From Leucobacter chironomi DSM 19883 (GTDB taxonomy: Bacteria > Actinomycetota > Actinomycetes > Actinomycetales > Microbacteriaceae), in assembly GCF_000421845.1 (NCBI RefSeq), contig NZ_ATXU01000010.1:1-64000 (forward strand): 64,000 nt of DNA, in the 5' to 3' direction. Positions 57,538 through 64,000 of this stretch are shown here, in pieces (the first letter of the stretch is position 1; each line of letters begins with the position of its first letter). Position numbers and translations under genes: made by a program. The notes under the pieces are model-generated. The model ran no database searches and was not told the origin of the DNA. It saw only the letters and a list, made by a program, of their open reading frames with translations.

Positions 57538-57683
57538 CGGCGTCTTTCGTTCGGGAGCATGTGGTGCTTGGATCACCCGCGAAGACACCCGGTGTTCACA
57601 GTTCTCTCCGCGGACACCGGCACACCGCGCGCGCCGTACATATGGTTTCACCTCGCTCTGCACAGGTCAAGCCGAGGGCCGAA

Positions 57684-57712
57684 GTTCACCGTCCGTTCAC
57701 CTGGCGTTCGGA
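57684..57712. promoter_or_regulatory. PHO-box-like direct repeats
   Basis: GTTCACC at 57684-57690 and 57695-57701, and GTTCGGA at 57706-57712, spaced exactly 11 bp. This matches the 11-bp direct repeat units of actinobacterial PhoP boxes (GTTCAYC-type). They lie between pit (-) and the mycoredoxin gene (+), just upstream of a TTGACC -35-like box for pit. Confidence 0.65.
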
Positions 57713-57792
57713 AGAGGCGGCGAAGACGCCCGGTGGGCTCGGAGGCGGCACGGGTAGGCTGAGCGCAGGATCGCATCCCGAGGAGTGAACGC

Positions 57793-58065
57793 ATGACCGC
57801 AGCACTGACCGACTTCGTGCCCGAGACGGGCTCCATCACCATGTTCTCGACGGAGTGGTGCGGCTACTGCAAGCGGCTCAAGCTGATGCTCGACAAGACG
57901 GGCATCGGCTACACCGAGGTCGACATCGAACGCACTCCGGGCACCCCCGAGCTCGTCGAGCAGGTCAACGGCGGCAACCAGACCGTGCCGACGGTCGTCT
58001 ACCCCGACGGCACCACGGCCACGAACCCGTCGCTCGCCGACGTCAAGGCCGCGCTCGGGCTGTAG
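57793..58065 (+). CDS. mrx1: Mycoredoxin (glutaredoxin-like)
   Basis: A 90-residue thioredoxin-fold protein with redox motif CGYC in STEWCGYCKRLK, cis-Pro in QTVPTVVYPDG and the GGXXT-like TNPSLADV end. CGYC small glutaredoxins of Actinomycetota act as mycoredoxins that reduce mycothiol-mixed disulfides, consistent with Mca in the window. GAGGAG precedes ATG 57793. Confidence 0.88.
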   Translation: MTAALTDFVPETGSITMFSTEWCGYCKRLKLMLDKTGIGYTEVDIERTPGTPELVEQVNGGNQTVPTVVYPDGTTATNPSLADVKAALGL

Positions 58066-58110
58066 CTCGACGCTCCAGCTGAGCAACGGATCGGGCTCGG
58101 CCGTTGCAAA

Positions 58111-58188
58111 CGTTTCTTCGGGGTTCACCGATGTTTCGGCTCACGAGCCCGGATCCGCCCCGAAACATCGCCCTGCCCCGAAGAAACG
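58111..58188. terminator. Interrupted palindrome between mycoredoxin and pfkA
   Basis: CGTTTCTTCGGGG (58111-58123) and GATGTTTCGG (58130-58139) pair with CCGAAACATC (58160-58169) and CCCCGAAGAAACG (58176-58188); small internal loop and 20-nt end loop. It separates convergent genes and is a likely bidirectional terminator. Confidence 0.65.
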
Positions 58189-58199
58189 AAACGGGCGCG

Positions 58200-59237
58200 C
58201 TACCCGAAGTTGAGGCGCGCCTCCTCGTAACGGGATGCGGGCACTGTTTTCAGCCTGCCGATCGCCGCCTCCAGCGGCACCATCTCGATGCGGTCGCCGT
58301 GCAGGCCCGCCATAGTGCCCCAGTGCCCCGCCAGCACCGCGTCGGCTGCGGCGATACCCGTGCGGGTGGCGAGCACCCTGTCGAATGCGGTGGGCGATCC
58401 GCCCCGCTGCACATGACCCAGCACGGTGGCGCGCGTCTCGATGCCCGTGCGCTGCTCGATGAGCGGGGCGAGCACCTCGGCGACGCCTCCCAGCCGCGGC
58501 CGTCCGAACTCGTCGAGTCCCGAGCGGGTGACCGCGTGCTCGGTGCCCTCGAGGCGGAAGCCCTCGGCGACCACCACGAGCGAGGAGCGGCCGCGATCGC
58601 GCACGCTCAGCACCCACTCCCCGATCTGCTCGATCGACTCGGGGAACTCCGGGATCAGCGACACCTGCGCGCCCGCCGCCATGCCGGCGTGCAGCGCGAT
58701 CCACCCCGCATCGCGGCCCATCACCTCGAGTACCATGCAGCGCCGGTGCGACTCCCCCGTGGTGCGCAGCCTGTCGATCGCCTCGGAGGCGATCGACACG
58801 GCGGTGTCGAAGCCGAAGGTGTAGTCGGTGCCGCCGAGATCGTTGTCGATGGTCTTGGGCAGCCCGATGGCGGGCACGCCGCCCCGGTCGAGCAGACTCG
58901 CGACCGTCTGGGTGCCGTTGCCGCCGATCAGCAGGAAGCCGTCGAGGCCGTACGCCGCGACGCGTTCCCGCACCGCTCGCAGGCCCGCCACCGGGTCGCT
59001 GTCCTTCGGGAACGGGGGCACGCGGCTCGTGCCGAGCATCACCCCGCCGAGCGGCGACAGCCCGCGCACCGCGGGGCGGTCGAGCGGGATCCAGTCGCCC
59101 TCGTGGAAGCCGCGCCAGCCGTCCATGAAGCCGATCATCTCGAAGCCGTGCACGTCCACTCCGCGCAGCACCGCGCCGCGGATCGCCGCGTTCATGCCGG
59201 GGCTGTCGCCGCCTGAGCAGAGCACACCGATGCGCAT
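58200..59237 (-). CDS. pfkA: 6-phosphofructokinase
   Basis: A 345-residue group A phosphofructokinase that phosphorylates fructose 6-phosphate. CSGGDSPGMNAAIRG at the N-terminus, catalytic PKTIDNDLGGTDYTFGFDTA, and VMGRDAGWIA are intact. The phosphoryl-donor site reads GGNGT instead of the usual GGDGS/T: the glycine (E. coli position 104) favours ATP over pyrophosphate, the lysine in PKTIDND (position 124) is typical of the PPi/ATP-mixed clade, and Asn replaces the metal-binding Asp 103. ATG 59237 follows GAGGGAG. Confidence 0.9.
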   Translation of the reverse strand: MRIGVLCSGGDSPGMNAAIRGAVLRGVDVHGFEMIGFMDGWRGFHEGDWIPLDRPAVRGLSPLGGVMLGTSRVPPFPKDSDPVAGLRAVRERVAAYGLDGFLLIGGNGTQTVASLLDRGGVPAIGLPKTIDNDLGGTDYTFGFDTAVSIASEAIDRLRTTGESHRRCMVLEVMGRDAGWIALHAGMAAGAQVSLIPEFPESIEQIGEWVLSVRDRGRSSLVVVAEGFRLEGTEHAVTRSGLDEFGRPRLGGVAEVLAPLIEQRTGIETRATVLGHVQRGGSPTAFDRVLATRTGIAAADAVLAGHWGTMAGLHGDRIEMVPLEAAIGRLKTVPASRYEEARLNFG

Positions 59238-59400
59238 GTGGGGTCTCCCTCGTCTCGACAACCGCGCAGCGGGAGCGAGCCCGCCTCCCACCAGACTAGC
59301 GATGGCGGGAATGCGGCCGACAGATCAGATCCGGCCAGATTCGGAACGGAATCGGCCAGCGGCCCCGGCCCCACCCCGGCTCCCCAGCTCGACCCGAGAC

Positions 59401-59480
59401 CGCAGTTCAAGCAGTGGATCACAGCTCAGGCGGAGGTTCTACGTCAAAACCTCAGTCTGAGCTGCGATCCACTGTCTGAG
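59401..59480. repeat. Palindromic repeat family, copy E
   Basis: CGCAGTTCAAGCAGTGGATC + ACAGCTCAGGCGGAGGTTCT, then AAAACCTCAGTCTGAGCTGC + GATCCACTGTCTGAG. The most diverged of five copies. Between pfkA and the SNF2 helicase stop. Confidence 0.85.
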
Positions 59481-59521
59481 CGAAGCCCCGCAACAGGAAG
59501 CAACGGCCACGGGCTCGAGCC

Positions 59522-61699
59522 TCAGGCCAGCGCCCGCTCCAGCACGCCGATGAGCGCGAGCAACTGCACCGAATCGGCGTCCTCGACCGGCGCCGCGGCA
59601 CCGTCGAGCGCCCGCGCCGCGAGCCCCGCCTTGCCGTCGATCAGCTCCGCGATCTTCGCATCGATCGTCTGCGCGGCCACGATGCGCCACGCGGTGACGG
59701 GCTCCTCCTGGCCGATGCGGTGCACGCGGTCGATCGCCTGCGTCTGCTCGGCGTCGGTCCAGCTGAGCTCGGCCAGCACCACGTTCGACGAGGCCTGCAG
59801 GTTGACGCCCACGCCGGCCGCCGTGAGCGAGCAGACCGCCACCGAGATCTCGGGATCCTTGTTGAACGCGTCGATCTGCTCCTGGCGGAACGTCGCCGTC
59901 TGATCGCCGCGGATCGACACCGTGCGCAGGCCGGCCTCGGCCAGCTGCGCCTCGGCCCGATCCATCACGTCGATGTGCTTCGCGAAGAACACGACCTTGC
60001 CCACCGAGCGCGCGAGCTGCGCGGTGTAATCGGCCGCGAGCCCGGCCTTGGCCTGGCCGATCTGACGCACCATCGTGAAGACGTTGGTGCCGTCGGCCGA
60101 GGCGTTCGATTCCTCGAGCTCCTGCGCGCAGACCATGCGGATGATCGCCTCGTCCGAGAGCTTCGCGCCCAGCTTGCCGCCCTTGACGGCGGTGAAGCGG
60201 TCGACAAGCTTGCGGGCGAGCTTCGCCTCGGCATCGCGGATGCCGCGACCCAGTTCGTCGTCGAGCTCGACCGGGAGGTCGACCACGCGCTTGGCCGGCA
60301 GATCGGCGGCGACGTCGATCTTGCGGCGGCGCACGATGCCCATGTCGACGACGCTCTGCCTGGCCTCCGGGTAGAAGGCGGGGTCGGCGGGCGTCCAGCC
60401 GTTGCTCTCGAGGCTGGCCATGAGCTCGGGGCCGGGCTTCTCGGCGTCGATCCAGCCGAGGAAGCGCCAGATCGCGCGGAAGTCGTCGATGTCGTTGATG
60501 AGCGGGGTGCCCGTGAGCGCGACGAGCAGCGGCGAGGCGCCCGGCGTGCGCTCGCGGATGCTCTCGGCGATGGCGAGCACGTTGCGGGAGCGCTGCGACT
60601 GCACGTTCTTGATCATGTGCGCCTCATCGACGACCATGCCCTTGAAGCCGAAGCGCGAGATCCAGCTCAGGTGACGGTCAAGGATCTCGTAGTTCACCAC
60701 GAACACGTCGGCGAAGGCGTCGATGTCCTGGCCGTCGCCGTGGATCACGGTGACGCGGCGCTGCGGCGTCCACCGCTCGACCTCGCGCGCCCAGTTCATC
60801 TTCACGACGTTGGGCACCACGACGAGCAGCGGATACGCCTCGGCCACGGAGGCGGCCAGCACCGACTGGGCGGTCTTGCCGAGGCCGGGCTCGTCGGCCA
60901 GCAGGAAGCTGCGGTGCCCGTCGCGCACGCTCGCGAGGAACCGCGCCTGGTGCGGCATGAGCTCGCGCCCGGCAGGGGCGAGGCGGTCGGGCACCGGGGG
61001 ATCCGGCAGCTCCATGCATGCGGATCCGCCGCCGCCCTGCTCGAACGACTTGAGCAGCGGGCCCAGCAGCTCCCAGTTCGCGAGCCGCACCACGGGGGTG
61101 GGCTTGCGCGGCGGTGTGAGGTCGGGTGCGAGGAAGGGGTTGGCGAGCATGCGGGATTCGATGCCCGCGGGCTCGACCTGGCGCTCGGCGAGCTCGGGCG
61201 GCACGAAGGCCTGCGCGGGCTCGGCCTTGCCGGGCTCCTCCTCGGGCAGCTCGACGCCGGCCTGAGTGAGCATCTTGCGCTTGAGCAGACGGGTCGCCTC
61301 GGTGATGGGCGCGGCCGGCTCGAGCAGGGTGATGAGGCTCGTGTCGCGCGCGGCGGTCTTCGCGAGGATCGCCGCGACGCCGTCGAGCCGCTTCAGCGTC
61401 TCCGCGCGCTCCGACTCGCTCACGTTCTCGTCGGTCTTGACCCGGGCGCGCTCCTCGCGCATGAGCAGCGCGATCACGTGGAACTTGGTGCGGCCGGCGG
61501 GCGAGGCTTTGCCGCGCTGGGCCGAGGCCTCCACCTCGCGCACCGCACGCGCGAGCAGCGGGATGATGCCCTCGTTGTGCGTGTGCTTGCGGCGAGCGCC
61601 GCCACGCTGCTGGCCGCCCTTCTGGGCGCGGGAAGACTTCGGCGTGCGCTCGGCTGCGTTCTTCGCAACGGGCTGACGCTCGGCAGTGGTGAGTGCCAA
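59522..61699 (-). CDS. SNF2-family DEAD/DEAH-box helicase
   Basis: A ~725-residue SWI2/SNF2-type ATPase. A charged Lys/Arg-rich N-terminal region (~1-240) precedes Walker A ADEPGLGKTAQS (the usual DEMGLGKT with Met to Pro), the DEAH motif VVDEAHMIKN, motif III LVALTGTPLIND, and the C-terminal helicase domain ending in LQASSNVVLAELSWTDAEQT and QAIDRVHRIGQEEPVTAWRI (motif VI). The best start is TTG 61699 with AGGAG five bases upstream; an upstream ATG at 61729 has no ribosome binding site. A DNA-translocating role in repair or transcription recycling is inferred. Confidence 0.88.
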   Translation of the reverse strand: MALTTAERQPVAKNAAERTPKSSRAQKGGQQRGGARRKHTHNEGIIPLLARAVREVEASAQRGKASPAGRTKFHVIALLMREERARVKTDENVSESERAETLKRLDGVAAILAKTAARDTSLITLLEPAAPITEATRLLKRKMLTQAGVELPEEEPGKAEPAQAFVPPELAERQVEPAGIESRMLANPFLAPDLTPPRKPTPVVRLANWELLGPLLKSFEQGGGGSACMELPDPPVPDRLAPAGRELMPHQARFLASVRDGHRSFLLADEPGLGKTAQSVLAASVAEAYPLLVVVPNVVKMNWAREVERWTPQRRVTVIHGDGQDIDAFADVFVVNYEILDRHLSWISRFGFKGMVVDEAHMIKNVQSQRSRNVLAIAESIRERTPGASPLLVALTGTPLINDIDDFRAIWRFLGWIDAEKPGPELMASLESNGWTPADPAFYPEARQSVVDMGIVRRRKIDVAADLPAKRVVDLPVELDDELGRGIRDAEAKLARKLVDRFTAVKGGKLGAKLSDEAIIRMVCAQELEESNASADGTNVFTMVRQIGQAKAGLAADYTAQLARSVGKVVFFAKHIDVMDRAEAQLAEAGLRTVSIRGDQTATFRQEQIDAFNKDPEISVAVCSLTAAGVGVNLQASSNVVLAELSWTDAEQTQAIDRVHRIGQEEPVTAWRIVAAQTIDAKIAELIDGKAGLAARALDGAAAPVEDADSVQLLALIGVLERALA

Positions 61700-61886
61700 T
61701 GGATCTCCTGATCGGCGTGGTGCGGGCACCGGCCTGCATGCCGGAACCCCGGTCGCACGCGGATTCAGAGCCTGACCTCATGCGCGGCATGGGGCTCGAG
61801 AACGCTTCGCGGGTCGCGACCGTAGCTCGATCCTACCACCCGCAGCCGGTCACACCCCTGCTTGATTTCTGGAAAGCGGCGGCCGA

Positions 61887-62834
61887 TCAGCGCGCGAGCA
61901 TCTCGCGGGTGCGCGTCACATCGGCGCGCATCTGCTCCAGCAGCGCTTCGAGGGAGTCGTAGCGCTCCATGCCGCGCAGGCGGTGCGCGAAGCGCACCTC
62001 GATCCGCTGCCCGTACAGTTCTCCCGAGAAGTCGAGCAGGAAGGCCTCGACCCGCGAGCGGCCCTCGGGAGTGAAGGTGGGATTGTTGCCCACCGAGATC
62101 GCGGCGGGACGCGGATCGGCCTCGCCGTCTCCGATCACCACCCAGCCCGCGTAGACGCCGTCGGCGGGCACGAGCCCTTCGATCTCACCGCCGACGTTCG
62201 CCGTGGGGAACCCGATCTCACGACCCCGCGCGTCACCGTGCACCACCTCGCCGCGCACGACGGGCGCACGACCCAGCATCGATGCGGCCGCGTCGACGTC
62301 GCCCGCGAGCACCGCGTCGCGCACGCGCGAGGACGACGCCTGCCCCGCACCGCCCGCGGCGACGAGATCGAGCTGCTGCGCGGTGAAGCCGTAGCGCTCC
62401 CCCAGGGCTTCGAGCAGCGCACCGTCGCCCGCGCCTCCGGCGCCGAAGCGGAAGTTGGCGCCCATGATGACGTGCCGCGCGCGCAGCCCGCCGATCAGCA
62501 CGTCACGCACGAAGTCGTCGGCCGGGATCGCGGCCACGGTCTCGTCGAAGTCGATCATCACGCAGTCGTCGACGCCGGCCCCCGCAAAGCCCTCGAGGCG
62601 CTGCGCGCGGCTCATGAGCGGTTGCGGGCAGCGCTCGGGGCGCAGCAGGCTGAGGGGGTTGTTGGCGAAGGTGAGCACGACCGCGGGATGCCCGGCCGCG
62701 CGCGCGCCCTCGACGAGGGTGCGCAGGATCGCCTGATGCCCCAGGTGCAGACCATCGAACTTGCCGATCGCGACGCTGCTGCCCTCCGGATAGTCGGCGG
62801 GCCTGATCGCGTCGAGATCGGTGATGACGCGCAT
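61887..62834 (-). CDS. ribF: Bifunctional riboflavin kinase / FAD synthetase
   Basis: A 315-residue enzyme making FMN and FAD. The N-terminal adenylyltransferase domain has AIGKFDGLHLGHQAIL; VIMGANFRFGAGGAGDG and SSSRVRDAVLAGDVDAAASM follow. The C-terminal kinase domain carries REIGFPTANVGGEI and the catalytic Glu in RSRVEAFLLDFSGELYGQRI. ATG 62834 shares one base with the stop of the upstream membrane-protein gene (TGATG); longer upstream open frame is spurious. Confidence 0.95.
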   Translation of the reverse strand: MRVITDLDAIRPADYPEGSSVAIGKFDGLHLGHQAILRTLVEGARAAGHPAVVLTFANNPLSLLRPERCPQPLMSRAQRLEGFAGAGVDDCVMIDFDETVAAIPADDFVRDVLIGGLRARHVIMGANFRFGAGGAGDGALLEALGERYGFTAQQLDLVAAGGAGQASSSRVRDAVLAGDVDAAASMLGRAPVVRGEVVHGDARGREIGFPTANVGGEIEGLVPADGVYAGWVVIGDGEADPRPAAISVGNNPTFTPEGRSRVEAFLLDFSGELYGQRIEVRFAHRLRGMERYDSLEALLEQMRADVTRTREMLAR

Positions 62835-63355
62835 CAGGCCGCTCCCGCTCCGCCCGCAGCGGATCCGGAGCCCCGCCCCGAACCGCGCAGCCACAGCAGC
62901 CCCAGCACGGGCAGCACGAGGGGGATGAAGACGTAGCCCATGCCGAACTGCGACCAGACCGACGGGTGCGCGAAGAGCTGCGGGGCTACGAGACTGAGCG
63001 TGCCGACGATGAGCACCCCCGCAAGCTCGAACACGAGCGCGCACCATGCCACGACGCGCCACGTCCGGCCGGTATCGGCGGTCCCGGCGGCGCTCGCAGC
63101 GCGCCCGCCCCGGCGCACGCTCTTCACGAGCGCGACCGTCGCGACGATGTAGACGACGCCGGCGAGCGCCGACAGCGCGTAGGCGATCGGGGCCTCATCG
63201 AACTTCGTGAGGATCTGGTAGACCGAGCGGAAGGTCGCCGCGACCGCCAGCACGAGGTAGACGGCGATCAGCACCTTGCCGAGGCCGCCGAGCCGATCCG
63301 TCGTGCTCGTCGCTGCGGCGGCTGACTGTTCACTGCTGGACCCGGGGTTCGACAC
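62834..63355 (-). CDS. Hypothetical four-helix membrane protein
   Basis: A 173-residue protein with a Ser/Ala-rich N-terminus and four hydrophobic helices (~28-45, ~58-80, ~102-126, ~138-158). It ends in a Gly/Ser/Ala-rich tail. GTG 63355 lies seven bases after TAAGCT, the leaderless pattern. It is translationally coupled to ribF. Small membrane proteins next to ribF could be unrelated; no transporter motif is visible and no FMN riboswitch precedes it. Confidence 0.75.
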   Translation of the reverse strand: MSNPGSSSEQSAAAATSTTDRLGGLGKVLIAVYLVLAVAATFRSVYQILTKFDEAPIAYALSALAGVVYIVATVALVKSVRRGGRAASAAGTADTGRTWRVVAWCALVFELAGVLIVGTLSLVAPQLFAHPSVWSQFGMGYVFIPLVLPVLGLLWLRGSGRGSGSAAGGAGAA

Positions 63356-63391
63356 GACGCCCAGCTTACCCGCGCCCGCCGGGGGCGACGC

Positions 63392-64000
63392 TCAGCCGCC
63401 GACCGTCGCGAGAAACACCTCGCCATGACCGGTGAGCCGGATCGGGTCGCCCGCCGAGACGTAGAGCGACTGCCCGCGCCTCGCCGAGGCGACCTCGGAG
63501 AGCCCGTGCTCGCCCTCGGCCCGGCGCTCGACGCGCACCCGACCGGCGGTCACCATGAGCACGAGCGGATGCCTCGCGGGCATCTCCACGGCCGGCGCGC
63601 TGTCGGCCGGCGCGTTCCCGCCGGCGCTCTGCTCGGGATCGCAGAGCCTGGCGCGCAGCAGCGCGAAGTCGGGCACATCGGGCCGCCAGGCCACGAGACC
63701 GCGCGCCACCCGCTCGCCCGCGAACCGCGGCTCGGCGATCTCGTCGGTGTCGACGACCCGGCAGAGCTCGGCGATATCGATGTGCTTCGGGGTGAGGCCG
63801 GCGCGCAGCACGTTGTCCGACGACGCCATCACCTCGACCGCGATGCCGCTCAGGTAGGCGTGCAGCTGACGAGCGCGCAGGTAGAGCGCCTCGCCGGGGG
63901 CGAGCCTGACGAGGTGCAGCAGCACGGAGACGAGCACACCGGGGTCGCCCGGGTGCGCGCTCACGAGGGCGCGCAGCGCGACGGCGCGGCCCTGTTCGAT
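63392..64000 (-). CDS. manA: Mannose-6-phosphate isomerase, class I (3' part)
   Basis: The frame is open to the window edge and represents the C-terminal ~202 residues of a type I phosphomannose isomerase. VRLAPGEALYLRARQLHAYL and VEVMASSDNVLRAGLTPKHI are the family signature (zinc-ligand His, catalytic Arg region). It interconverts mannose 6-phosphate and fructose 6-phosphate. The 5' end lies beyond position 64000, so no start can be given. Confidence 0.9.
   Translation of the reverse strand: MEQGRAVALRALVSAHPGDPGVLVSVLLHLVRLAPGEALYLRARQLHAYLSGIAVEVMASSDNVLRAGLTPKHIDIAELCRVVDTDEIAEPRFAGERVARGLVAWRPDVPDFALLRARLCDPEQSAGGNAPADSAPAVEMPARHPLVLMVTAGRVRVERRAEGEHGLSEVASARRGQSLYVSAGDPIRLTGHGEVFLATVGG

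Overview
The window is 64 kb of high-GC chromosomal DNA from an actinobacterium, most likely a member of Microbacteriaceae (a Leucobacter-like genus is my best guess from general gene content, not from any alignment). Supporting points are the 16S gene with actinobacterial spacer and leader boxA motifs, mycothiol genes (Mca, a CGYC mycoredoxin), a LARTG sorting signal, a gluABCD operon, many GTG starts and many apparently leaderless genes. I see no prophage, insertion sequence or CRISPR array. Almost all of the window is ordinary chromosome; the interest lies in catabolic and regulatory islands and in the intergenic palindromes.

Layout. 1-2.5 kb: part of the 16S-23S spacer, the 16S gene (minus strand) and a leader with three tandem promoters. 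2.7-6.3 kb: an agmatinase-like ureohydrolase, an NTF2-like protein and an NCS1 permease, divergent from an XRE-cupin regulator. 6.5-12.3 kb: tyrS, a secreted beta-propeller surface protein with a LARTG anchor, argH and argF. 12.3-21.6 kb: a minus-strand operon (APC permease, FluG-type amidohydrolase, M20 amidohydrolase, class III aminotransferase, RpiR regulator, glutamine-synthetase-like ligase) facing a divergent Orn/Lys/Arg decarboxylase. It looks like an amine route through gamma-glutamyl intermediates and is the best candidate for an undescribed system. 21.6-28 kb: two small genes, then mqo, radA and a HerA-like ATPase. 28.3-32.6 kb: tRNA-Ser and an S-adenosylhomocysteine recycling group (nucleosidase, luxS, a phosphorylase-like protein, MTA/SAH deaminase). 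32.8-39.8 kb: a reductase, uppS, a hemolysin-III family gene, recQ, mca, DUF4307 and greA. This order resembles the Rv1080c-Rv1086 region of Mycobacterium tuberculosis, from memory.

40-47.6 kb: a TSUP permease, gluABCD, and an operon of response regulator, sensor kinase and TAXI-type binding lipoprotein. Four CTTGAG direct repeats with 11-12 bp spacing lie just upstream of the glu operon promoter and probably link the two. 47.8-51.8 kb: APC permease and metal-dependent amidohydrolase under a divergent TetR regulator with a perfect 18-bp operator. 51.9-58 kb: threonine dehydratase, AI-2E family permease, aldehyde dehydrogenase, PiT phosphate transporter behind PHO-box-like repeats, and mycoredoxin. 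58.2-64 kb: phosphofructokinase with an odd GGNGT motif, SNF2 helicase, ribF, a membrane protein and the 3' part of manA.

Non-coding highlights: a five-copy palindromic repeat family of about 80-87 bp in intergenic gaps, several other long palindromes, a parS-like site at 35356-35371, a LexA-box-like site at 29132-29147, and a recurrent TANNNT-N6-start arrangement that points to leaderless transcription of at least eight genes.
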